Part shown: piece by piece, positions 1-6,076 of the stretch
How positions within the stretch are numbered: position 1 is the stretch's first letter
Layout of the letters: the number at the start of each line of letters is the position of its first letter
Assembly (NCBI GenBank): GCA_034211115.1
Contig: JAXHTH010000160.1
Location: 1-8,397 of the forward strand
Direction of reading: 5' to 3'
Length of the DNA: 8,397 nucleotides
DNA from: JAXHTH01 sp034211115
GTDB taxonomy: Bacteria > Planctomycetota > Phycisphaerae > Phycisphaerales > SM1A02
Notes under the pieces: model-generated
Seen by the model: the letters and a program-made list of their open reading frames with translations, nothing else
What the model was told of the DNA's origin: nothing
Databases searched by the model: none
Program-made: the position numbers and the translations under genes

Positions 1-1
1 C

Positions 2-910
2 AGCGGCCGCCTCGCGGCGGGCGCGCTCATCGCCGGCTTCCTTCTCGTCAACGCCACCGCCCCTGCCGGCGGCCTCTACGGGCGCGCCGGCTGGGTCGCC
101 GACATTCCCCCGGGAGCGCACGATGCCGAGGCCGTCGCCACCATCATCGACGCCCGCACGATCCACGTCGAGCACTTCACCTACGACGGGACGGCCCCCG
201 CCGTCTACTTCTACCTCGGCGAGACGAACACCGACGAGGACTTCATGAACGGCCTGCAGCTTCAGCCCGAGCTCGATCGCCCCTACAACGACGAGTCGCT
301 GACGCTGTTCCTGCCCGAGGGCGAAACGCTGGAAGGCTACGGCGCGATCTCCGTCTGGTGCGCCGAATTCGACGCCAACTTCAGCTCCGCATCGTTCGAG
401 GAGCCCGCGGAAACCTACGACCGCGCCGGCTGGGCTGCCGACATGCCGCCCGGATCGCACGATGCCGAGGGCGTCGCCACCATCATCAACGAGCGGATCG
501 TCTTCATCGAGCAGTTCACCTACGACGGCCTCGCCCCCGCGGTGTACTTCTATCTCGGCGAGACGAACACTTACAACGACTTCCTCAACGGCCTGGAGGT
601 CCCGCCCGAACTCACCCGCGAATACGACGACGAATCGCTCGTGCGCACACTGCCGGACGGCGAGACGCTGGAGGGGTGGGGCGCGATCTCCGTGTGGTGC
701 GCCGCGGCGGAAGCGAACTTCACCTCCGCCGCGTTCCAGGCCCCCTGCCCGGCCGACCTCGATGACGACGGCATGGTCAACACCGCCGACCTGCTCGCCC
801 TGCTCGCCGCATGGGGCAGCGACGACGCCGATGCGGACGTCAACTGTGATGGCATCGTCGACACCGCCGACCTGCTCGACCTCCTTGCCGCCTGGGGCGC
901 CTGCCCATGA
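2..910 (+). CDS. Secreted tandem-DM13-domain protein with dockerin-like C-terminal tag (5' end outside window)
   Basis: The frame is open from base 2, giving 302 visible residues and no start codon, so the true start lies upstream. Visible residues 3-22 are hydrophobic and Ala-rich, like the core of a Sec signal peptide. Two consecutive units follow (residues 26-138 and 139-251), each with the DM13 features: a His in PPG(A/S)HDAE, the motif FTYDGxAPAVYFYLG, and a Cys in GAISVWC (C120 and C233). DM13 is a beta-rich extracellular domain in which the near-invariant Cys has been proposed to serve redox chemistry; the biochemical role is not established. Residues 249-302 hold two calcium-loop-like repeats (DLDDDGMVNTADLL and DVNCDGIVDTADLL), the dockerin-like tag of Phycisphaerae. 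The protein is probably exported and attached or sorted through this tag (inference). The next gene starts 77 bp downstream on the same strand and carries the same tag. DM13 assignment is fairly sure; function is unknown. Confidence 0.8.
   Translation, partial: SGRLAAGALIAGFLLVNATAPAGGLYGRAGWVADIPPGAHDAEAVATIIDARTIHVEHFTYDGTAPAVYFYLGETNTDEDFMNGLQLQPELDRPYNDESLTLFLPEGETLEGYGAISVWCAEFDANFSSASFEEPAETYDRAGWAADMPPGSHDAEGVATIINERIVFIEQFTYDGLAPAVYFYLGETNTYNDFLNGLEVPPELTREYDDESLVRTLPDGETLEGWGAISVWCAAAEANFTSAAFQAPCPADLDDDGMVNTADLLALLAAWGSDDADADVNCDGIVDTADLLDLLAAWGACP
77..754 (+). repeat. Intragenic tandem duplication, 2 x 339 bp, encoding the two DM13 domains
   Basis: Unit 1 is 77-415 and unit 2 is 416-754. 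The period is exactly 113 codons with no insertion or deletion: the paired Tyr codons (77 and 416) and paired Cys codons (359 and 698) are each 339 bp apart. By hand count about two thirds of the residues are identical, and DNA blocks such as those coding YFYLGETNT are nearly unchanged. It reads as an in-frame domain duplication that has since diverged. Confidence 0.85.
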
Positions 911-975
911 TCGCGATGCCCGTGAGCACCGTCGTGTCGCAATCAGAAGCCGGGACGTCTCGAATCGGCAAACAC

Positions 976-979
976 GGAG
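976..979 (+). promoter_or_regulatory. Shine-Dalgarno GGAG that fixes the start of the WD40 gene
   Basis: GGAG lies 8 nt before the ATG at 988. This ATG is directly followed by a typical signal peptide. The in-frame ATG at 907, which overlaps the previous stop codon, would add 27 residues in front of the signal peptide and has no comparable site, so 988 is preferred. Confidence 0.6.
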
Positions 980-987
980 CATCAACG

Positions 988-2187
988 ATGAAGCTTGGCA
1001 GAATCCAACGCAGACGAGAGCATGTCGCGCCGGCGATCGTCGTCCTCGCGTTGTGCGGTGTCGTACGCCTCGCCGCCGCGCAGGGAACGCCCGACATCCT
1101 CTGGGAAGTGGACGGCCACGACGACACCGTGCAGGGCATCGACTTCTCCCCCGACGGCCGACGCCTCGCGACCGGCGCCGACTACTGGGACAACACCGTC
1201 AAGGTGTGGAACGCCGGCGACGGGACGCTGTCTCAGACGCTGCCCCAGGACGGGATCGGCGTCCAGTCCGTGGCGTTCTGCCCCGACGAGCAGCACCTCG
1301 CGGCAGGATACCTCGTCAACGGCTATCCCCCCGGCGGACGGAACGACCTGTGGGATCTCGGCGCCGAGGAGGTGATGGACAGCTTCGGCGGGTTCTTCGT
1401 CGCCTTCTCCGCCGACGGCACCATCCTCGCCTCCGGCGCACCGTCGCGGTACGTGAACACCTATCAGCTTCCCGGCGGCCAGCAGCTCGCCGCCATTTAC
1501 ACCGGCAGTTACGTGCAGGATGTGGCCTGCTCCCCCGCCGAAGACATCGTCGCCGCCGCCGGCGCGGACAACACCGTCAAGCTCTATAACGCCCAGACCG
1601 GCGAGTGGCTTCGGACCTTGTCCGGTCACACGGACAACGTCAGCACCATCGCCTTCTCTCCCGACGGGGAGATCATCGCCTCCGGCGCCGGCGGGTTCGA
1701 TGACACGCACGAGGCTTCGATCAAGCTGTGGCGCGTTTCCGACGGGGAACTGCTGCGCACACTCGACGGACACGACGACTGGGTCTTCGACCTGGCCTTC
1801 TCCCCCGACGGAGAGATGCTCATCTCCCAGGGGCGTGGCGGCTATCCGCCCAGCACGCACGTCACGATCAAGCTCTGGGATATCTCCAATGGCGACCTGC
1901 TGCGCTACTACGACCAGGACGTCACCGGCTACGCGGTCGACTTCTCGCCCAACGGCCGGCTGTTCGCCTACGGCCGGATCCACGGGACGGTGACCGTCGC
2001 GCACAACCCGTTCGCGCCGGCCGGCGATGTGAACGGCGACGGGCTGGTCAACACCGAGGATCTGCTCCTCCTGCTCGCGGCGTGGGGCGAGTGCCCCGGC
2101 GGCGGCGATCCCTGCCCGGCCGACCTCAACGGCGACGGCTTCGTCGACACCGCCGACCTGCTTCTCCTCCTCGCCAACTGGGGCTGA
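988..2187 (+). CDS. Secreted seven-bladed WD40 repeat protein with dockerin-like C-terminal tag
   Basis: This encodes 399 residues. Residues 1-33 form a signal peptide: basic MKLGRIQRRR, a hydrophobic AIVVLALCGVV core and an AAAQG-like cleavage site. Residues about 43-340 form WD40 repeats with the pattern GHxDxVxxxAFSPDG...S(G)..(I/V)KLW. Seven blades can be counted; their outer strands include NTVKVWN, NDLWDL, VNTYQL, NTVKLYN, ASIKLWR, VTIKLWD and GTVTVAH, which suits one closed propeller. Blades 2, 3 and 7 are the most degenerate. Residues 346-399 are two calcium-loop-like repeats (DVNGDGLVNTEDLL and DLNGDGFVDTADLL) separated by a Gly/Pro/Cys linker. WD40 propellers are protein-interaction scaffolds with no catalytic site visible here; this one should act outside the cytoplasm. 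It lies 77 bp behind the DM13 gene and may be co-transcribed. Its ligand is unknown. The fold call is secure. Confidence 0.88.
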   Translation: MKLGRIQRRREHVAPAIVVLALCGVVRLAAAQGTPDILWEVDGHDDTVQGIDFSPDGRRLATGADYWDNTVKVWNAGDGTLSQTLPQDGIGVQSVAFCPDEQHLAAGYLVNGYPPGGRNDLWDLGAEEVMDSFGGFFVAFSADGTILASGAPSRYVNTYQLPGGQQLAAIYTGSYVQDVACSPAEDIVAAAGADNTVKLYNAQTGEWLRTLSGHTDNVSTIAFSPDGEIIASGAGGFDDTHEASIKLWRVSDGELLRTLDGHDDWVFDLAFSPDGEMLISQGRGGYPPSTHVTIKLWDISNGDLLRYYDQDVTGYAVDFSPNGRLFAYGRIHGTVTVAHNPFAPAGDVNGDGLVNTEDLLLLLAAWGECPGGGDPCPADLNGDGFVDTADLLLLLANWG

Positions 2188-2236
2188 CGCAAGCCTTGAG
2201 GGAGCCGCCGCGCTGCGTGTCCCGCGAACAAGGAAA

Positions 2237-2269
2237 GAGGCCGCGCCCGGCACCCGCCGGCGCGGCCTC
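2237..2269. terminator. Bidirectional hairpin terminator between WD40 gene and fumC
   Basis: A perfect 11-bp stem, GAGGCCGCGCC (2237-2247) with GGCGCGGCCTC (2259-2269), encloses an 11-nt loop. On the plus strand it is followed by CGTCTTCTTC-like pyrimidines. On the minus strand it is followed by TTTCCTTGTT. It lies 50 bp after the WD40 stop and about 40 bp after the fumC stop, so it fits as a shared intrinsic terminator. The T tracts are interrupted, so its efficiency is uncertain. Nothing else is visible in the 120-bp gap 2188-2307. Confidence 0.7.
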
Positions 2270-2307
2270 GTCTTCTTCGCGCCTCCCCTCCGCGTCGCGC
2301 GCCGCCA

Positions 2308-3774
2308 TCAGCGGCCCGACGGCTCGGTCATCGACCACGGCTCGAGCAGTTCATCCAGCCGCTTCGGCTCGATGAGTTCGTTCTCGAGGACGTATTCGCG
2401 GATCGTCTTCCCGGACTCGAAGGCGGCCTTGGCCACCTTCGCCGCCTCGTCGTAACCGATCTCCGGCGCCAGGGAGGTGCACATCATCAGGCTCTTCTCG
2501 ACCATGCCCGTCGCGATCGACTTGTTCACCTTCAGCCCCGTGATGCACTTCTCGGTGAACATCGTCGCGGCGTTGGCCAGCAGGGTGATGGACGAGATGA
2601 GGTTGTCGGCCATCATCGGCATGGCGACGTTGAGCTGGAGGAGCGAGCCGATCCCGCCCGCGGCCCCGAGGGTGATCGCCGCGTCGTTGCCGACCACCTG
2701 CGAGGCGACCATCATCACCGATTCGCAGATGACGGGGTTGACCTTGCCGGGCATGATCGACGAGCCGGGCTGCGTTGCGGGCAGGCTGATTTCGAACAGG
2801 CCGCAGCGCGGGCCCGAACCCAGCCATCGGATGTCGTTGGCGATCTTGCTCAGGCTCACCGCGATCGTCTTCAGCGCCCCGGACGCCTCGACGATGCAGT
2901 CTCGCGTCGCCTGGGCCTCATAATGATTGGCCGCCTCGGCGAACTTCACCCCCAGCGCCTTTGACAGCCGCCGGCAGACGATCGACGCAAAGCGTGGATG
3001 CGTATTGATCCCGGTGCCGACGGCCGTCCCGCCGATGGGCAGGTTCTGCGCCATCACCTCCATGGCGTGCCGGGCGCGCTGCACCGCGTACCCCGCCTGG
3101 GCGGCGAAGCCGCTGAACTCCTGCCCCAGCCGGATCGGCGTGGCGTCCATCAGGTGCGTGCGGCCGATCTTGACCACCTTGTCCCACTGCTTCGCCTTCG
3201 CGTTCAGGGCGCGGGTGAAGGCCTTCAGGGCCGGAATGAGCTCGAGCTGAATCGCCACGCACGCCGCCACCTGCATCGCGGTGGGAAACGTGTCGTTGGA
3301 CGACTGGCCCATGTTCACGTGATCGTTGGGATGCACCGGGTCCTTGGCGCCGATCCTCTTTCCCGCCGCGCGGCAGGCGAGGTTCGAGATCACCTCGTTG
3401 GCGTTCATGTTCGAGGACGTGCCCGAGCCGGTCTGGAAGATGTCGATGGGGAAGTGCTCCATCATCGCATCCGCCTCGGGTCCGGCGGGCCCGTCGCTGA
3501 AGGCCAGGGCGATCTCGTCGCAGGCGTTAATGATCAGCTTCGCCCGCCGCTCGTCGAGCTTCTTCAGCTCGAGGTTCGCCTCCGCGCACGCCTTCTTCAG
3601 CTCGGCGAACGCATGAATCACCTGCGGCGGGACCGGCCGGCCCGAGACCGGGAAGTTCAGCACCGCCCGCTGCGTGGAAGCGCCGTAGAGCACGTGCGCC
3701 GGGACCGTCATCTCACCCATCGAGTCGCGCTCGATCCGAGTCTTCGCCGTCCGCTGCTTTGTGATCTTCGCCAT
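2308..3774 (-). CDS. fumC: Class II fumarate hydratase (fumarase C)
   Basis: This encodes 488 residues, close to the usual 460-490 for iron-independent class II fumarases, which interconvert fumarate and malate in the TCA cycle as cytoplasmic homotetramers. Family landmarks appear in order: the N-terminal RIERDSMGEMTVPAHVLYG; SGTSSNMNANE (117-127); HPNDHVNMGQSSND (148-161); GRTHLMDATPI (204-214) with the catalytic-site His207; and the signature GSSIMPGKVNP (337-347) with the catalytic Ser338 and Lys344/Asn346, followed by Glu351. The Gly in MPGK favours fumarase over aspartase, which usually has MPAK. The first ATG is used because the conserved RIERDSMGE block begins at residue 13, leaving room for no later start. 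There is no Shine-Dalgarno; a TACTGT box sits 6 nt upstream. It follows the hydrolase by 32 bp and ends facing the bidirectional terminator. Confidence 0.96.
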   Translation of the reverse strand: MAKITKQRTAKTRIERDSMGEMTVPAHVLYGASTQRAVLNFPVSGRPVPPQVIHAFAELKKACAEANLELKKLDERRAKLIINACDEIALAFSDGPAGPEADAMMEHFPIDIFQTGSGTSSNMNANEVISNLACRAAGKRIGAKDPVHPNDHVNMGQSSNDTFPTAMQVAACVAIQLELIPALKAFTRALNAKAKQWDKVVKIGRTHLMDATPIRLGQEFSGFAAQAGYAVQRARHAMEVMAQNLPIGGTAVGTGINTHPRFASIVCRRLSKALGVKFAEAANHYEAQATRDCIVEASGALKTIAVSLSKIANDIRWLGSGPRCGLFEISLPATQPGSSIMPGKVNPVICESVMMVASQVVGNDAAITLGAAGGIGSLLQLNVAMPMMADNLISSITLLANAATMFTEKCITGLKVNKSIATGMVEKSLMMCTSLAPEIGYDEAAKVAKAAFESGKTIREYVLENELIEPKRLDELLEPWSMTEPSGR

Positions 3775-3780
3775 GCGCGG

Positions 3781-3789
3781 ACAGTAGCA
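3781..3789 (-). promoter_or_regulatory. Extended -10 box for a probably leaderless fumC transcript
   Basis: On the minus strand the sequence is TGCTACTGT, an extended -10 (TGn plus TAnnnT), with its hexamer 3781-3786 ending 6 nt before the fumC ATG. The expected transcription start therefore falls at the start codon. No Shine-Dalgarno and no clear -35 are seen. Confidence 0.45.
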
Positions 3790-3792
3790 GGT

Positions 3793-3806
3793 CCGAACCG
3801 GTTCGG
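3793..3806. promoter_or_regulatory. 14-bp perfect palindrome, candidate operator in the fumC promoter
   Basis: CCGAACCGGTTCGG is an exact palindrome centred about 25 bp upstream of the expected fumC transcription start, and it ends next to the hydrolase stop codon. It could bind a dimeric regulator. Folded as RNA it gives only a 5-bp stem with a CCGG loop and no T tract, so it is a poor terminator. Confidence 0.35.
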
Positions 3807-4781
3807 CTAGCGGGCGGTCCCCGACGTGGACGTCGCCTCTCGAACCCCCGCATCGGCGAGGCGTGTCACGAAGCGCCGGATGAGCCGGTCGTGAACGGCC
3901 TCATCGACGAGGTGGGCATCCATGTGCCCGGCCCCCGGAACGCAATGAAGCTGCGAATCGGGTGCGGCGGCGACGAGACGCTCCGCCTCCGCCACCGGCG
4001 CGACGATGTCCTCCTTCCCGTGCACGACCAGCAGCGGGCACCGCAGAGCGGCCGCCGCGCGGTCCGTCGGCCGGTGGCGGATCCCGCACAGCCGCAACCA
4101 GAGCATCGTCAGGTCGGTGATCGGCCGGCGGGGCAGCGAGGCCGTCGCCAGCCGACCGCGAAGCGAACGATGGAAATCGCCGTACGGGCCGTAGGCAAGA
4201 ATGCCGACAATCCGCCGCGCAACGGGCCGGTCGCCGACCCACGCCGCGGCCTGCATCGCGATCACCGCACCCATCGAATGACCGATCAGAACGAAGCGTC
4301 CATCACCCAGCCGCTCCAGCAGCGCCAAGAGATCTTCTTCCTCGCGATGCCCGAGAGCACTCAGGCCTCCTTCGGCATCGCCGTGTCCGCGCAGGTCGTA
4401 CAGCACGAGGCGCCGACACAGCTCCGGCCACGGTCCCAGCCGCGCGAGCATGTCGATCCGCGACTGCCCCCACCCGTGCATGAACACCGCCGTCAGCCCC
4501 CGGCTTTTCCCCTCGACCCCTTCGTTCCTCAGTCCCTCGGTCCCTTTCCCCGTTTCAATCTCCCACACCGGCAGCCGCACGCCGCCCGGCCGGTCGAGGA
4601 TCCACTCCTCGAAGGCCAGCCCGAGCTCGCCGGGATCGCACGGCAGGCCGCGGCCGATGGCATACCCGGCCGTGTGCCGCGGCGGCCGGCGCGCCTCGCG
4701 AACGAGCAGCACCGTAAGCACGAACAGCAGCAGCCCCGCGGCAATGAGCAGGAGAAGCAGCAGGCCTAAGAGCTGGTCCAT
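3807..4781 (-). CDS. Membrane-anchored alpha/beta hydrolase
   Basis: This encodes 324 residues. Residues 3-28 are a single Leu-rich membrane helix followed by REARRPPR, so the catalytic domain is probably tethered at the inner membrane; its side is not certain, although the basic residues after the helix suggest the cytoplasm. The alpha/beta hydrolase fold shows HGWG (102-105, oxyanion region), YDLRGHGDAEG (128-138), the nucleophile elbow GHSMG with Ser169, the acid in HGKEDIV (Asp258) and the His in GAGHMD (His286). All three members of the triad are present, so it should be an active serine esterase, lipase or related hydrolase; the substrate cannot be read from sequence. Residues 76-91 (Gly/Glu-rich) are encoded by an octamer tandem repeat and look like an expanded loop. 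No Shine-Dalgarno is seen; a TACACT box lies 7 nt before the ATG. fumC follows after 32 bp. Confidence 0.88.
   Translation of the reverse strand: MDQLLGLLLLLLIAAGLLLFVLTVLLVREARRPPRHTAGYAIGRGLPCDPGELGLAFEEWILDRPGGVRLPVWEIETGKGTEGLRNEGVEGKSRGLTAVFMHGWGQSRIDMLARLGPWPELCRRLVLYDLRGHGDAEGGLSALGHREEEDLLALLERLGDGRFVLIGHSMGAVIAMQAAAWVGDRPVARRIVGILAYGPYGDFHRSLRGRLATASLPRRPITDLTMLWLRLCGIRHRPTDRAAAALRCPLLVVHGKEDIVAPVAEAERLVAAAPDSQLHCVPGAGHMDAHLVDEAVHDRLIRRFVTRLADAGVREATSTSGTAR
4509..4556 (-). repeat. Degenerate 8-bp minisatellite inside the hydrolase gene
   Basis: Six consecutive octamers can be read on the plus strand: CCCCTCGA, CCCCTTCG, TTCCTCAG, TCCCTCGG, TCCCTTTC and CCCGTTTC. They fall in the hydrolase coding sequence (residues 76-91) at the loop just before the LTAVFMHGWG strand. 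The 8-bp period does not match codons, but three units equal eight codons, so gain or loss in threes keeps the frame. Confidence 0.55.
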
Positions 4782-4788
4782 CCCGGGG

Positions 4789-4794
4789 AGTGTA
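4789..4794 (-). promoter_or_regulatory. -10 box (TACACT) for a probably leaderless hydrolase transcript
   Basis: On the minus strand TACACT ends 7 nt before the hydrolase ATG at 4781. The predicted transcription start is at or next to the start codon. There is no Shine-Dalgarno and no recognisable -35. Confidence 0.4.
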
Positions 4795-4821
4795 ACGCCT
4801 GATGAAGCACGCGCGGGCCGC

Positions 4822-4827
4822 TACACT
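4822..4827 (+). promoter_or_regulatory. -10 box (TACACT) for the acyl-CoA operon
   Basis: TACACT ends 8 nt before the thioesterase ATG at 4836. A weak -35-like CTGATG lies 17 bp upstream (4799-4804). No Shine-Dalgarno precedes the ATG. The same hexamer drives the divergent hydrolase from the other strand. Confidence 0.42.
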
Positions 4828-4835
4828 GCGATCCC

Positions 4836-5246
4836 ATGAAACCCTCCCTCAAGGTCGGCAACACGGCCGAAGTCGCGATTACCGTCACCGAGGACATGTG
4901 CCCCGCCTTCGACGGTATCGTCGTCCATCGCGTGTATTCAACCTGGTCAATGGCCCACCACATGGAGCTCGCCGCCCGCAAGGTCCTGAAGGATCACCTG
5001 GAGGAACACGAGGAGGGCATCGGCTCCCATCTGTCGATTGAGCACCTCGCTCCGGTGCCGGTCGGGCATCAGGTGCGCGTGGTCGCCCGGGCCACAGAGA
5101 TCGGCCGAACCACGCTCGTCTGCGACACGATCGCGTATCATGTCCGCGCCGGTCGGGACGACAAAGTCGTCGGAACCGGAATACAGATTCAGCGCATACT
5201 GCCCAGGAAGAAGCTGGAAGCTCTCATCACCCGGGCCGCCAAGTAG
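4836..5246 (+). CDS. FlK-like hot-dog fold acyl-CoA thioesterase
   Basis: This encodes 136 residues, typical for a single hot-dog domain that hydrolyses acyl-CoA thioesters in the cytoplasm. The central helix region reads STWSMAHHMELAARKVL and is followed by SHLSIEHLAPVPVG and an extended strand ending GTGIQIQRI. Compared from memory with Streptomyces cattleya fluoroacetyl-CoA thioesterase FlK (Thr42, Glu50, His76), this protein has Thr36, Glu44 and His70 at exactly the same spacings, so the catalytic triad appears intact. The FlK specificity residue Phe36 seems to be replaced (about Val30), so fluoroacetyl-CoA is not a likely substrate; another short or aromatic acyl-CoA is more probable (inference). 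It is the first gene of a three-gene set with two crotonases and begins without a Shine-Dalgarno. A PaaI-type role is a fair alternative label. Confidence 0.82.
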   Translation: MKPSLKVGNTAEVAITVTEDMCPAFDGIVVHRVYSTWSMAHHMELAARKVLKDHLEEHEEGIGSHLSIEHLAPVPVGHQVRVVARATEIGRTTLVCDTIAYHVRAGRDDKVVGTGIQIQRILPRKKLEALITRAAK

Positions 5247-5259
5247 AGACACCACGATC

Positions 5260-5263
5260 GAGG
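5260..5263 (+). promoter_or_regulatory. Shine-Dalgarno GAGG that fixes the enoyl-CoA hydratase start
   Basis: GAGG lies 8 nt before the ATG at 5272. The frame is open back to 5038, but that stretch is the thioesterase gene in another frame. The crotonase family N-terminus begins at 5272. Confidence 0.6.
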
Positions 5264-5271
5264 TCCATCGC

Positions 5272-6048
5272 ATGGCAGAAGAAGAACTCATCCTCACCAA
5301 AACCGACGGCCACGTCGGCATCATCACCCTCAACCGTCCCAAGGTCCTCAACGCGATCAATCCCGAGTTGATCAACGCGGTCGCCGACCAGCTCGCGGCG
5401 TGGGACGACGACGAGAACATCTACGTCGTCGTCCTCACCGGCAGCGAGAAGGCGTTCGCCGCCGGGGCGGACATCACCGACATGGCCCCCCGCTCCACCA
5501 CCGAGATGTACGAGCGCGACCAGTTCGCCGTCTGGGACCGCATCGGCCGGACGAAGAAGCCCATCATCGCCGCGGTGAGCGGCTACGCGCTGGGCGGCGG
5601 ATGCGAGCTGATGATGATGTGCGACATCGCCATCGCGTCCGAATCGGCAAAGCTCGGCCAGCCGGAGATCAACCTCGGCATCATCCCCGGGGCCGGCGGC
5701 ACGCAGCGGCTGGCCCGCGCGGTCGGCAAGGCCGTCGCGATGGATGTCGTCCTCACCGGCCGCACGCTCACCGCCGTCGAAGCGCTCGCCGCGGGGCTCG
5801 TGAGTCGCGTCGTCCCGGACGGCGAGCACTACAACGAAGCGCTGAAGCTCGCCCACGAGATGGCGGCGAAGGGCCCCATCGCCCTCAAGATCGGCAAGGA
5901 GGCCGTCGCACGCGCCTTCGAGACCACCCTCGCCGAGGGAATCCAGTACGAACGCCGCGTGTTCTACACCCTCTTTTCCACGGAAGACCAGAAGGAAGGC
6001 ATGAAGGCGTTCATGGAGAAACGCAAGCCCGAGTTCAAGGGGCGGTAG
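5272..6048 (+). CDS. Enoyl-CoA hydratase (crotonase family)
   Basis: This encodes 258 residues, the normal length for a single-domain bacterial enoyl-CoA hydratase, which adds water to trans-2-enoyl-CoA in beta-oxidation and related pathways. It starts in the usual way (VGIITLNRPKVLNAIN). The oxyanion hole is formed by the FAAGAD segment (Ala66) and Gly109 in LGGGCEL. Both catalytic glutamates are present: Glu112 in GGGCEL and Glu132 in GQPEINLGIIPGAGGTQRL. These sit at the same spacing as Ala98, Gly141, Glu144 and Glu164 of rat mitochondrial hydratase. The C-terminus, MKAFMEKRKPEFKGR, is typical. It lies 25 bp after the thioesterase stop and 28 bp before the second crotonase, so it is in one operon. 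A PaaF-like or short-chain hydratase role fits; substrate chain length cannot be told. Confidence 0.92.
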   Translation: MAEEELILTKTDGHVGIITLNRPKVLNAINPELINAVADQLAAWDDDENIYVVVLTGSEKAFAAGADITDMAPRSTTEMYERDQFAVWDRIGRTKKPIIAAVSGYALGGGCELMMMCDIAIASESAKLGQPEINLGIIPGAGGTQRLARAVGKAVAMDVVLTGRTLTAVEALAAGLVSRVVPDGEHYNEALKLAHEMAAKGPIALKIGKEAVARAFETTLAEGIQYERRVFYTLFSTEDQKEGMKAFMEKRKPEFKGR

Positions 6049-6076
6049 GCGCCCCGGCCGTCGCAGGAGATCAGCG

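Noticed and set aside
907..987. Upstream in-frame ATG for the WD40 gene overlapping the DM13 stop
   Set aside because: It would place 27 residues before a clear signal peptide and has no Shine-Dalgarno, whereas ATG 988 has GGAG at 8 nt.
982..2253. Long open frame of 423 codons on the minus strand opposite the WD40 gene
   Set aside because: It mirrors the WD40 codons, is rich in Gly, Val and Ala without domain motifs, and is a GC-bias shadow. The same applies to 2998-3810 and 3891-4769 (plus) and 5227-5856 and 6071-6829 (minus).
5038..5271. Longer start for the enoyl-CoA hydratase
   Set aside because: The extra 78 codons overlap the thioesterase in another frame and have no crotonase homology; the family start and GAGG site are at 5272.
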